From Terriglobales bacterium (GTDB taxonomy: Bacteria; Acidobacteriota; Terriglobia; Terriglobales; Acidobacteriaceae): a stretch of 64,000 bases of DNA. The position numbers and the translations under genes were made by a program. Location: NCBI GenBank assembly GCA_025936825.1, contig JAICSO010000012.1:100430-164429 (forward strand), given 5' to 3'. Positions 1 to 7,369 of this stretch are shown here, piece after piece; position 1 is the first letter of the stretch, and each line of letters begins with the position of its first letter. The notes beneath the pieces were generated by a model. It had not been told where the DNA came from. It saw nothing but the letters and a program-made list of their open reading frames with translations, and made no database searches.

Positions 1-788
1 CTAATCTTTGCGACTACTACGTGAACGACGCTTTTGGCACCGCGCACCGCGCGCACGGGTCGACAGTGGGCATCACCAAGTTCACGCAGAAGTCTGCGGC
101 GGGCTTGCTGATGGAAAAGGAACTCGATTACCTCGGCAAGGCCATGCAGCATCCGGAGAAACCGTTTGTGGCGATTCTTGGCGGTGCTAAAGTCAGCGAC
201 AAAATTGCCGTGATCGAGAACCTGCTGAAAAAAGTCGATACCCTGATCATCGGCGGCGCCATGGCCTACACCTTCCTGAAAGCCCAGGGCGTGCAGGTAG
301 GGAAGTCGCGCGTGGAGGAGGACAAACTCGATCTCGCCCGCCAGATCCTGGCTGATGCTAAGGCGAAGAACGTGAAGTTTCTGTTGCCAGTCGATCACGT
401 TGTCGCCGACAAGCTCGACGCGAGTGCAAAGGCCCAGAGCATAGGCAAGGGACAGCCAATTCCTGATGGCCTGATGGGACTCGACATCGGTCCGGAGTCG
501 GTCGAGATCTTCTCTGAAGAGATTGGCCGCGCCGCGACGATTGTTTGGAATGGACCGATGGGCGTGTTCGAGATTCCTCAGTTCGCCAAAGGCACGTTCA
601 AGGTGGCGCGGGCTGTGGCGGAGAATGCCGGAGCAACGTCGATTATCGGCGGCGGAGATTCCGTTTCTGCTGTAAAGGCAGCGGGAGTAGCGGACAAGAT
701 CTCGCACATCTCGACCGGAGGCGGCGCTTCACTCGAGTTCCTCGAAGGCAAAGTGCTGCCCGGGGTGGAAGCGCTGACAGACAAGTAG
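1..788 (+). CDS. pgk: Phosphoglycerate kinase, C-terminal part (5' end outside window)
   Basis: Glycolytic kinase that transfers the acyl phosphate of 1,3-bisphosphoglycerate to ADP in the cytoplasm. The reading frame is open from base 3 and enters the window at the PGK signature [13 protein letters not shown]. Further on it shows the nucleotide-binding segment [12 protein letters not shown], the IGGAMAYTF segment, WNGPMGVFE and the C-terminal GGGDSVSA and STGGGASLE motifs. About 260 of the usual ~395 residues are present, so the true start lies upstream and the GTG at 21 is an internal Val codon. It lies in the same direction as the macrodomain, HAD and tpiA genes. The family call is certain; only the N-terminal domain is missing. 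Confidence 0.97.
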   Translation, partial: NLCDYYVNDAFGTAHRAHGSTVGITKFTQKSAAGLLMEKELDYLGKAMQHPEKPFVAILGGAKVSDKIAVIENLLKKVDTLIIGGAMAYTFLKAQGVQVGKSRVEEDKLDLARQILADAKAKNVKFLLPVDHVVADKLDASAKAQSIGKGQPIPDGLMGLDIGPESVEIFSEEIGRAATIVWNGPMGVFEIPQFAKGTFKVARAVAENAGATSIIGGGDSVSAVKAAGVADKISHISTGGGASLEFLEGKVLPGVEALTDK

Positions 789-837
789 GCTGGTTGGGGC
801 TCTGGCGTCGTTCTCGAAGACGGACTGCTTTCGTAGG

Positions 838-930
838 AGGCGCACCAGCTCCGCAGGAGCGGAATATAAATAGCCCGGGGGCGTAAGCCCCGGGTAGGTT
901 GTTTGTACACGCGAGTCCCGAAGGGACGGC
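838..930. repeat. Palindromic intergenic repeat, GCGTAAGC-core hairpin plus GTCCC-GAA-GGGAC hairpin
   Basis: Between pgk and the macrodomain gene are two adjacent hairpins. One has CCCGGGG and CCCCGGG arms around a GCGTAAGC centre (874-894); the other is GTCCC-GAA-GGGAC (915-927). The same two-hairpin design, with different but self-complementary arms, recurs at 8938-8991 and, inverted, at 32904-32989. REP-like element; function unknown. Confidence 0.7.
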
Positions 931-945
931 ACAAGAAGAAGCACG

Positions 946-1569
946 GTGCGAGAAATCAGAATTCATCTCATTTCCGCCCCAAAAAAGGCCCTTGAAATTT
1001 GCGGCCCTGCGGACATTACAACGGAGCAAACAGAAGCCATTGTGAACGCCGCAAACTCCCATCTCATAGGCGGTGGCGGCGTGGACGGCGCCATCCACGA
1101 TGCGGGCGGACCCTCGATTCTGGCCGAATGCCGGGCGTATGTTTCGAGGCACGGCAATTTGCCTCCCGGAAAGGCGATGCTTACCTCCGGCGGCGATCTC
1201 CCGGCGAAGTTTGTAATTCACACCGTGGGCCCGGTTTATCGTGGTGGTGAGCACGGCGAAAAGGAACTACTGGCAAGCTGCTATTGCGAATCGATTCGGC
1301 TCGCCGACGTGCACGGGATCAGTTCGCTGGCATTTCCCGCAATCTCGACCGGAGCTTACGGATACCCGCTGCACGAGGCTGCGGCCGTGGCGGTGAAAGC
1401 GGTCTTGGACACACTCCGAGCCGCGAAGTCTGTCGAGCGAGTTCGGTTCGTGCTGTTCGACCACGGCGCGACCAAGGCATATACGCGTGCGGCTGAGAAG
1501 TTGCTGCATGAGCGAGGTCGGGGCGACTACGCAATCGACAAGGTTGTTGCACCAGAATCTGACGCATGA
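946..1569 (+). CDS. Macrodomain protein (ADP-ribose / O-acetyl-ADP-ribose deacetylase type)
   Basis: A 207-residue protein with a canonical macrodomain. Seen: the ADP-ribose-binding AIVNAANSHLIGGGGVDGAIH segment near residues 30-50, followed by GDLPAKFVIHTVGPVY and FPAISTGAYGYP, which form the phosphate-binding and ribose-binding loops. Bacterial relatives (YmdB/MacroD type) remove the acetyl group from O-acetyl-ADP-ribose or reverse mono-ADP-ribosylation. The N-terminus to about residue 20 is less typical, and the start is a GTG with a GAAGAAG stretch 8-10 nt upstream. The 3' end overlaps the next gene by ATGA, implying translational coupling to the HAD phosphatase. Substrate in this organism is inferred only from the family. 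Confidence 0.92.
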   Translation: MREIRIHLISAPKKALEICGPADITTEQTEAIVNAANSHLIGGGGVDGAIHDAGGPSILAECRAYVSRHGNLPPGKAMLTSGGDLPAKFVIHTVGPVYRGGEHGEKELLASCYCESIRLADVHGISSLAFPAISTGAYGYPLHEAAAVAVKAVLDTLRAAKSVERVRFVLFDHGATKAYTRAAEKLLHERGRGDYAIDKVVAPESDA

Positions 1570-2330
1570 TCTTCTTCGACATCGACGGTACCCTGATCGA
1601 CCATCTCAGCGCCTCCGCCGCTGCAAGCCTGGCGCTTTACGATGAATATCCCGGCCAGATTCCGTTCTCGCGTGCCGAGTTCCCTGTGGTCTGGGAATCG
1701 ATCATGGACGTTCACTACAACCGCTTTACACGCGGCGAAATCTCTCTGTGGGAACAGCGGCGCGCGCGCATCCGCGATTCCTTTGGCTCCCCGGAAATGA
1801 CCGACGCCGAAGCCCACGAGAGATACTACGTCTTTATCCGCGAGTACGAGAACCTCACCCGTGCCTACGACGACGTCGCCCCTTGTCTGGAAAAGTTAGC
1901 CGGCCATAAGCTCGGCATCATTTCAAACGGTGTCGGCGATCAGCAACTAGGCAAGCTCCGCCGCGCCGGGATTGTCGACCATTTCACGGTCATGGCCTTT
2001 CCTGAAGACACAGGCTTCGGCAAGCCGCATCCCAGTATTTTTCAGGAAGCCTGTCGTCGCGCCGGCGAAGATCCTCGCCACTGTATTTATGTCGGCGACG
2101 ATCTGATCAACGACATTCACGCTAGTCACGCGCTTGGCATTCGTCCCATCTGGGTCGATCGCGTGGGAAGCACAACCAGCAGCGTTCCAGCTCAAAGGAT
2201 TACGTCGTTAATCCAACTCGCCGAAGTGCTGGAAGGATTAACTGATACAAGCTGCTTGAAAGAAACCGCCTCACCACAGAGGACACAGAGTCCCACAGAG
2301 GAACTGCCACAGAGGTCTGTTCCACAATGA
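1566..2330 (+). CDS. HAD-superfamily hydrolase (subfamily IA phosphatase-like)
   Basis: A 254-residue haloacid-dehalogenase-fold hydrolase, probably a small-molecule phosphatase. The N-terminus has motif I FFDIDGTLI (nucleophile Asp and acid Asp), motif II is in LGIISNGVGDQQ, motif III Lys is in GFGKPHP, and motif IV is YVGDDLINDIHAS. The alpha-helical cap lies between motifs I and II, as in YjjG/PynA-type nucleotidases. The ATG overlaps the stop of the macrodomain gene. Odd feature: from about residue 235 the reading frame runs into an intergenic inverted repeat (ACCACAGAGGACACAGAG arm), so the last ~20 residues are repeat-derived and probably not part of the fold. Exact substrate is not visible. 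Confidence 0.88.
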   Translation: MIFFDIDGTLIDHLSASAAASLALYDEYPGQIPFSRAEFPVVWESIMDVHYNRFTRGEISLWEQRRARIRDSFGSPEMTDAEAHERYYVFIREYENLTRAYDDVAPCLEKLAGHKLGIISNGVGDQQLGKLRRAGIVDHFTVMAFPEDTGFGKPHPSIFQEACRRAGEDPRHCIYVGDDLINDIHASHALGIRPIWVDRVGSTTSSVPAQRITSLIQLAEVLEGLTDTSCLKETASPQRTQSPTEELPQRSVPQ

Positions 2331-2376
2331 AATTCCTCTGTGGCGTTCCTTCGTGTACCTCTGTGCTCTCTGTGGT
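2273..2376. repeat. ACCACAGAG-type inverted repeat
   Basis: Left arm ACCACAGAGGACACAGAG (2273-2290) and right arm CTCTGTGCTCTCTGTGGT (2359-2376) form an imperfect long hairpin between the HAD gene and tpiA. It overlaps the 3' end of the HAD coding frame. Related elements lie at 52109-52179 and 62391-62486. Confidence 0.7.
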
Positions 2377-2424
2377 AAAGGTTTTGTGCTTCTGTGTTGA
2401 AAAATCTTAATAAAGGACTCGTTC

Positions 2425-3177
2425 ATGGCTCGTAAGAAGCTAATCGCCGCAAATTGGAAGATGTACAAGAACCCGGAGCAATCGAAGCAGTTCTTCACCG
2501 ATTTCCTGCCGATGGTGCAAGGCCACGATCGCGACGAGATCGTCGTCTGCCCACCATATGTAAACCTGCACGCCGCTCTCGAAGCTGCAAAGGGATCGCA
2601 GGTCGCCATCGGCGCACAGGATGTCTACTGGAAGGAAGAAGGCGCCTTCACTGGGGAAATTTCCTCGACCATGCTTGTTGCGGTTGGCTGCACCCACGTG
2701 ATCATCGGACACTCCGAGCGCCGCCAGTACTTTGGCGAGACTGACGACAGCGTCAACCTGAAGCTGAAGGCCGCCCTGGAGCACGGACTCACTCCCATCG
2801 TTTGCGTCGGGGAAGTGCTTGAAGAGCGCGAAGCGGGACTCACCGAAGATGTTCTTCGCCGCCAATGCGTGCGGGCGTTCAATGCCCTCTCCGCAAGGAA
2901 GGCGGCGAAGTTGGTCATCGCTTACGAACCAGTCTGGGCCATCGGCACCGGAAAGACTGCCACGCCGCAAATGGCTTCCGACGCGCACGTGATCATTCGA
3001 GCCGAGGCCGCGAAGGCGTTTGGCGACGATTTTGCCGCGGCGCTGCGCATTCTCTACGGCGGCTCGGTGAAGCCCGACAACGCACACGCACTCATGGCTG
3101 AAGACGAAATTGACGGCGCCCTGGTCGGCGGCGCCAGTCTGGATCCAAAGTCGTTTACCGCGATTGTGAAGTACTGA
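2425..3177 (+). CDS. tpiA: Triosephosphate isomerase
   Basis: Interconverts dihydroxyacetone phosphate and glyceraldehyde 3-phosphate in glycolysis and gluconeogenesis. The 250-residue length is standard. Active-site residues are all visible: Asn10 and Lys12 in AANWKMYK, the electrophilic His96 in IIGHSERR, and the catalytic base Glu168 in AYEPVWAIGTGKTA, which also starts the flexible loop 6. The phosphate-binding YGGSVKPDN and GALVGGASL segments follow near the C-terminus. The ATG at 2425 sits just downstream of AAAGGA. It is co-directional with pgk, consistent with a glycolytic cluster, but is separated from the HAD gene by a repeat element. Confidence 0.98.
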   Translation: MARKKLIAANWKMYKNPEQSKQFFTDFLPMVQGHDRDEIVVCPPYVNLHAALEAAKGSQVAIGAQDVYWKEEGAFTGEISSTMLVAVGCTHVIIGHSERRQYFGETDDSVNLKLKAALEHGLTPIVCVGEVLEEREAGLTEDVLRRQCVRAFNALSARKAAKLVIAYEPVWAIGTGKTATPQMASDAHVIIRAEAAKAFGDDFAAALRILYGGSVKPDNAHALMAEDEIDGALVGGASLDPKSFTAIVKY

Positions 3178-3185
3178 AGGCAAGT

Positions 3186-3273
3186 TGCTAGTGACTAGTG
3201 GCTAGCATCCCTGGTTCTGCGTCATCCCGAAATCCCGCGCTTTCACCAGCGGGATGAGGGATCTCGTGTGCAC
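3186..3273. repeat. Short intergenic repeats: CTAGTGACTAG unit and GCGTCATCCCGA unit
   Basis: The tpiA-GNAT gap holds a CTAGTGACTAGTGGCTAG stretch (3189-3205) and then GCGTCATCCCGA, a CCCGCGC-tttCACCA-GCGGG hairpin, and AGGGATCTCG (3219-3265). The second block shares these words with the inverted repeat at 40531-40653. The remainder of 3178-3383 shows no gene. Confidence 0.6.
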
Positions 3274-3383
3274 CCCGTTGCTCCTTGTGGACTTACCCTC
3301 TACTACGTCATCGCGAACACCACGACGAGAGAAATCCTGCGTGCAGCACCGCTGAACGCCTTGTCACCACCCAAGAGGTACTG

Positions 3384-3893
3384 CTAGCTGATCTCTTTCG
3401 CATACTCAATTAGCGTCATGCCGAAGAAATCGGAAATCTTGCCCGTGCGCCGGAAACCGTTCCGCTCATAAAACCGCATTGCTGGGATCAACGGTTCCGT
3501 CGTATCCAGCGTGACGCGCTTGCAGCCGCGTTGTTTCAACTCAGATTCCGCACGCTCCAACAACTCCTTGGCGATACCGCGCCCTTGCCATTCCGGCAAC
3601 ACACTCATGCCCCGCAAGTGACCTTCTGCGTCGCCAATCACGCCGCACGCGATGGTTCCGACGATCTCTGATGAGCCTGTTTCGGCGACGAAGACGACCA
3701 TATCCCTCAACCTCTGATCCAGCAACTCAGGGTTGAGCACGGTGTCTTCGAAAGCTGCGGGCGTGTAGAGGGTCTGATACGGTGCAAAAGCGCTTCGAAG
3801 GCACACAAGAACGCCATCTCGATCTTGCGCCACGGCCCGTCGGACGCGAACGACCAACGACGAACGGCCAACGACGGCGTTCACCTCAGCCAC
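3384..3893 (-). CDS. GNAT-family N-acetyltransferase
   Basis: A 169-residue acetyltransferase of the GCN5-related fold. The acetyl-CoA-binding motif A is visible as [21 protein letters not shown], followed by the typical C-terminal [12 protein letters not shown] segment. Substrate cannot be told from sequence. The GTG start used here overlaps the 3' end of dapD by 13 bp and the first ~15 residues run through a low-complexity ACGACCAACGACG stretch. A downstream GTG (giving VAQDRDGV...) may be the true start. Position after dapD on the same strand suggests co-transcription. Confidence 0.8.
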   Translation of the reverse strand: MAEVNAVVGRSSLVVRVRRAVAQDRDGVLVCLRSAFAPYQTLYTPAAFEDTVLNPELLDQRLRDMVVFVAETGSSEIVGTIACGVIGDAEGHLRGMSVLPEWQGRGIAKELLERAESELKQRGCKRVTLDTTEPLIPAMRFYERNGFRRTGKISDFFGMTLIEYAKEIS

Positions 3894-4714
3894 TCTTCCA
3901 ACTCCACACCCTTATCCGTCTTCTCGTCGCGATATTTCACGATCACAGGCGTGTAAAGCGAAATGCCCCATTCGGCAGCCTGACCCTTTTTGACGGTACG
4001 AGAGCCGGGAACCACGACAGCCCCTTCCGGGACCTCAAGCGTGCCGTTCTCTCCTGCGCGGACCACCTGGCCGTGAACTAAGTCATAGAGCGGCGTCGAT
4101 CTGGTGAGGATTGTTCCTGCCCCAAGTACAGCGCGTGTGCGCACCAGAGTTCCTTCGTATACACCGCAGTTTCCACCGATCAGAACGTCGTCTTCAATGA
4201 TCACCGGGGCAGCATTTACAGGCTCGAGAACACCGCCAATCTGGGCGGCGGCGCTTACGTGCACGCGCTTGCCGATCTGGGCGCAGGATCCCACCAAGGC
4301 GTGAGAATCGATCATCGTGCCTTCATCTACATAGGCGCCCACGTTGATGTACATAGGCGGCATGCAAATTACCGAAGGAGCTACATACGCTCCGGTCCGA
4401 ACCGAAGACCCGCCGGGAACCACTCTCACCCGATCTGCAGCAGAGAACTTCCGGGCAGGGAAGGTGTCCTTGTCCACAAAGGAGAGACATTCCCCACTGC
4501 TCATCTGTGCCAACTCGCCTAGTCGAAACCCAAGCAGGATCCCCTGTTTGACCCAGACATTCACCTGCCAGTGCCCGTCCTTCTTCTCTGCTGCCCTGAT
4601 CTCGCCCCGGGTCAGGGCCTCCCGAAATTGCTCGAAGATGGGCCGAGCGCTCCGGTCTCCGGATGCCGTGGGAAGACTAGCAAGTCTTTCAATTTCTGCG
4701 CGTATTGTGCTCAT
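3881..4714 (-). CDS. dapD: 2,3,4,5-tetrahydropyridine-2,6-dicarboxylate N-succinyltransferase
   Basis: Succinyl-CoA-dependent step of the DAP/lysine pathway, acting on tetrahydrodipicolinate in the cytoplasm. The 277-residue length fits. An N-terminal helical domain is followed by a left-handed beta-helix of hexapeptide repeats (residues ~100-240) with diagnostic segments [30 protein letters not shown] and [16 protein letters not shown]. The presence of dapD indicates the succinylase branch is used for lysine and meso-DAP. It lies downstream of a divergent small ORF rather than directly joined to dapA. A pair of 12-bp direct repeats lies 57-90 bp upstream of the ATG. A TATACT hexamer lies ~15 bp upstream of the ATG. 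Confidence 0.97.
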   Translation of the reverse strand: MSTIRAEIERLASLPTASGDRSARPIFEQFREALTRGEIRAAEKKDGHWQVNVWVKQGILLGFRLGELAQMSSGECLSFVDKDTFPARKFSAADRVRVVPGGSSVRTGAYVAPSVICMPPMYINVGAYVDEGTMIDSHALVGSCAQIGKRVHVSAAAQIGGVLEPVNAAPVIIEDDVLIGGNCGVYEGTLVRTRAVLGAGTILTRSTPLYDLVHGQVVRAGENGTLEVPEGAVVVPGSRTVKKGQAAEWGISLYTPVIVKYRDEKTDKGVELEEWLR

Positions 4715-4770
4715 GGAAAACGAAAAGTATATCGAATGATCCTGGTTCGGGTATCAAACCGGCCCAAAGT

Positions 4771-4804
4771 ACTTACCTTAAGCCCCACAACAACTTACCT
4801 TGAG
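4771..4804 (-). promoter_or_regulatory. Direct repeat upstream of dapD, possible operator
   Basis: ACTTACCTTAAG (4771-4782) and ACTTACCTTGAG (4793-4804) are near-identical 12-mers whose starts are 22 bp apart, about two helical turns. That spacing suits a dimeric regulator binding one DNA face. They lie 57-90 bp upstream of the dapD start. No regulator is identified. Confidence 0.4.
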
Positions 4805-4898
4805 AAAAATTGCTGGCCATCAGTTTTTCTCGGCATCTTAACAGTCCTTTAACAGCATCATACTCCCGCTCGGATTGTGCTCAGGGGGAACACAAGGT

Positions 4899-5261
4899 AT
4901 GAAGGAAAAGTCCGGTGTTGGACAGGTAAATCCAACCGCAGTAGCCGCTACCGTTAGAACAGTCATTGACCATCATCAAACGAAATTGAATGCTGCCGAG
5001 GCGCAGTCCCCGGCATTGCCTTCTCTTCAACCCAGAAATGTTAACTATGCTGTGGCGGACCTATTCGGCCGGTGTTTCCTGAGGGTCTGCTATTGGGTGG
5101 ACGTATTCTCTTCCATGAGAAGGCGTGGCGAGCCGTTGCCCTATGTCCCGTTCACACATCAGCCAATACGCTCTTTGGCGGCAATGCAGCCCACCCAAGG
5201 GCTAATAGAAGCTGAGTCAGCGGGGAAGGCGATTGGAACCCCACCGGTAGCAAGCGCCTAA
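4899..5261 (+). CDS. Small hypothetical protein between dapD and dapA
   Basis: An open frame of about 120 residues from ATG 4899, preceded by GGGGGAACACAAGGT. I recognise no domain. It has no signal peptide and no membrane segment, is rich in Ala/Pro/Gln, and contains a hydrophobic-aromatic stretch LFGRCFLRVCYWVDVFSS near residues 55-72. It is convergent with dapA and the two stop codons overlap by 4 bp, which argues weakly for a real gene. It could equally be a spurious frame in the dapD-dapA interval. An in-frame TTG at 4875 is a possible alternative start. Confidence 0.35.
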   Translation: MKEKSGVGQVNPTAVAATVRTVIDHHQTKLNAAEAQSPALPSLQPRNVNYAVADLFGRCFLRVCYWVDVFSSMRRRGEPLPYVPFTHQPIRSLAAMQPTQGLIEAESAGKAIGTPPVASA

Positions 5262-6391
5262 ATGCACTTGCACTCGCTGCGAATCAGGACATTCGGCAGC
5301 GTCTGCGTGACATTCCGCGCCTCACCTAGCGACGAGTAAGGGCCATGCCACCGCGCATGATTGGCGGAATGCCCCGAGGGCCGGGCTTTGCCGCCGTTGC
5401 ATTGTCCACAGTTGGCGCGGTGAAGGACGGCCTTGTGCGGACCGGCCGCCCAATTCTCATAGACGAAGAAGCTTGGCGTATTCGGAGTGGCAGCCGCGGC
5501 AGTCGCTTTGGCAACCAGTCCTAGGTCGCCCGCAATCCTTTGTAGCTTTGACCGCGTATCGCGTCTAACCGGGATCATCGGCAAGCGATACACCTCTTCG
5601 ATCCTGCCCATCATCGCCAGCACCGCTTTCACCGGCATGGGGCTGGACTCGATGAAATTCGCCTGCATCAGCGGCAAATATTTACGGAATACCTGTCGCG
5701 CTGTACCCCAATCATTATTCAGCGCGGAGCGAATGATGGCAGTCATTTCCGCCGGGATTTCATTGGCAGCAACAGAAATCAAGCCTACCCCACCGACCGA
5801 TATCACCGGCAGCACGGTGGCATCATCGCCCGAGAGCACCGCGAAGTCAGGACGCACTGCCGCGCAGATTTCCGCCACTTGGGTTAGATTGCCGCTCGCT
5901 TCCTTCACGCCGGCGATATTCGGAATCTCAGCCAGGCGCGCGACAGTACTCGGCTCCAGGTTCGCTCCGGTCCGTCCAGGAATGTTGTAAAGCATAACCG
6001 GCTTGCTTACCGCTTCGGCGATCGCTTTAAAGTGCTGGTACTGTCCTTCCTGAGTTGGCTTGTTGTAATACGGAGACGCAGTAAGAATTCCATTCACGCC
6101 TTCTCGCGAACTCAGTTCCTGCGCTTTGGCGACAGCGTCTTTCGTATTGTTCGATGTTGCGCCCGCGACGATCGGCACTCGTCCGGCTGCGACTTCAATC
6201 GTGACATCGATGACGCGCAGCCACTCTTCGTGCGTGAGGGTGGGCGTCTCGCCAGTCGTGCCACAGGGCACAAGGAAGTCAATCCCCGACTCGATCTGCC
6301 ACGAAACAAGATTCCTTAACGCTTGCTCATCAATCGAGCCATCTTGATGAAACGGAGTAACTAGTGCTGTGCCGCATCCGCGAAATTGCAT
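5258..6391 (-). CDS. dapA: 4-hydroxy-tetrahydrodipicolinate synthase with C-terminal Cys/His-rich extension
   Basis: Condenses pyruvate with aspartate semialdehyde, the committed DAP/lysine step. Residues 1-292 form a normal DapA TIM barrel: PCGTTGE (Thr45/Thr46), Tyr135 in MLYNIPGRTG, and Schiff-base Lys163 in GVKEASG. Unlike the usual ~292-residue enzyme, this one has 377 residues. After an Ala/Thr/Pro linker (295-306) comes a ~70-residue module with FVYENW, a VLHRANCGQCNGG segment, WHGPYSS and a terminal ECKC. It resembles small free-standing YENW/CxxC/WxGP(Y/F) proteins and may bind a metal through Cys and His. Linker and module are in frame with no sign of a sequencing break. The module's function is unknown. 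Confidence 0.95.
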   Translation of the reverse strand: MQFRGCGTALVTPFHQDGSIDEQALRNLVSWQIESGIDFLVPCGTTGETPTLTHEEWLRVIDVTIEVAAGRVPIVAGATSNNTKDAVAKAQELSSREGVNGILTASPYYNKPTQEGQYQHFKAIAEAVSKPVMLYNIPGRTGANLEPSTVARLAEIPNIAGVKEASGNLTQVAEICAAVRPDFAVLSGDDATVLPVISVGGVGLISVAANEIPAEMTAIIRSALNNDWGTARQVFRKYLPLMQANFIESSPMPVKAVLAMMGRIEEVYRLPMIPVRRDTRSKLQRIAGDLGLVAKATAAAATPNTPSFFVYENWAAGPHKAVLHRANCGQCNGGKARPSGHSANHARWHGPYSSLGEARNVTQTLPNVLIRSECKCI

Positions 6392-6442
6392 GTAGAAAGG
6401 ATAACGCGGAAAGCGGGCAGACGGAAACTGCCCGGAGACGAC

Positions 6443-7123
6443 TTATACCTCGCGCCAGATGTCCTTGAACTCGTAGAAGCCCTTCTTGCCCATCAGCCAT
6501 TCCGCTGCGCGAACCGCTCCTTCGGCGAAGCCCCGACGGGATTTAGCGTCGTGGCAAAGGTAAATCGTGTCAGCCGCCGACTCCAGCGTGAGCTCGTGCA
6601 TTCCGACAACGTCGCCTTCGCGGAATGAAGTGATCTCCACTTCTGCGTCGGAGGCATTTTGCAGAATCTGCTGCATCGTCGCGGCAGTACCCGACGGCGC
6701 ATCCTTCTTAGTCACGTGGTGGCGTTCGTAGATGTGGCCGGCATAGCCCTGCTTCAGCGCCGGAGCAACGGTTTTCACCAGCTCGAAAAACATGTTCACG
6801 CCAACCGAGAAGTTGGAACCAAATACAAACCCTGTGCCCCGCCGCTCCACCTCGGCCTTGATGTTGGGGATTTGATCGTACCAGCCGGTGGTCCCCACAA
6901 CCATGTTTTTGCCGTTCTCAATGCAGGCGGAAATGTTGTCGAGCACGCAATGCGGCGCGGTGAAGTCTACGACCACGTCAAATCCAGCAAGCCGATCCTT
7001 CGTCAGTCCTGCCGCATTTGCGTTGTCATTCTCAAGCACCACATCAACTGTGTGACCGCGTTCCATCGCGACGTCGCGCACCAGCGATCCAGTTTTGCCG
7101 ATTCCAAGGAGAAGGATTTTCAT
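6443..7123 (-). CDS. dapB: 4-hydroxy-tetrahydrodipicolinate reductase
   Basis: NAD(P)H-dependent reductase following DapA. The 226-residue protein is shorter than the usual 240-270. The N-terminal Rossmann glycine motif is GIGKTG rather than the common GxxGRMG. The substrate-binding signature HIYERHHVTKKDAPSGTA is intact, with the two His and the Lys used in catalysis, as are VVDFTAP and VGTTGW. The upstream partner dapA starts 52 bp downstream on the same strand, so dapB-dapA probably form one transcript. Short DapB forms of this kind are common outside the proteobacteria. Assignment is secure. Confidence 0.95.
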   Translation of the reverse strand: MKILLLGIGKTGSLVRDVAMERGHTVDVVLENDNANAAGLTKDRLAGFDVVVDFTAPHCVLDNISACIENGKNMVVGTTGWYDQIPNIKAEVERRGTGFVFGSNFSVGVNMFFELVKTVAPALKQGYAGHIYERHHVTKKDAPSGTAATMQQILQNASDAEVEITSFREGDVVGMHELTLESAADTIYLCHDAKSRRGFAEGAVRAAEWLMGKKGFYEFKDIWREV

Positions 7124-7222
7124 GGATGGGAATAGTGTAATCGGGATTGCTCCTGTTCTATTTCTTCTCCTGTGGAGATCGCCTGGCTGTGACTAGTAGG
7201 TATTGAAGCCACCCCATAAACC

Positions 7223-7338
7223 ATGTCATTCCGAGAAGCGCAGCGACGAGGAACCTGCTTTTCGCCGGCAGCGGTGGAGGAGCATCGGAACAGCAGGTTC
7301 CTCGTCCTTCCGCTGCGCGTCACTCCTCGGAATGACAT
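7223..7338. repeat. Long inverted repeat (ATGTCATTCCGAG ... CTCGGAATGACAT)
   Basis: Arms at 7223-7235 and 7326-7338 are exact reverse complements. Nested inside are AGCAGGTTCCTCGTC and its complement. This 116-bp palindromic element sits in the lysC-dapB gap and could fold as a transcript hairpin. It resembles intergenic repeats common in acidobacterial genomes. Confidence 0.65.
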
Positions 7339-7369
7339 CCATTTGCGAATGTTATTCGTGAATAAAACC

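Noticed and set aside
2440..3183. A 247-residue minus-strand frame
   Set aside because: Antisense shadow of tpiA; no recognisable motifs.
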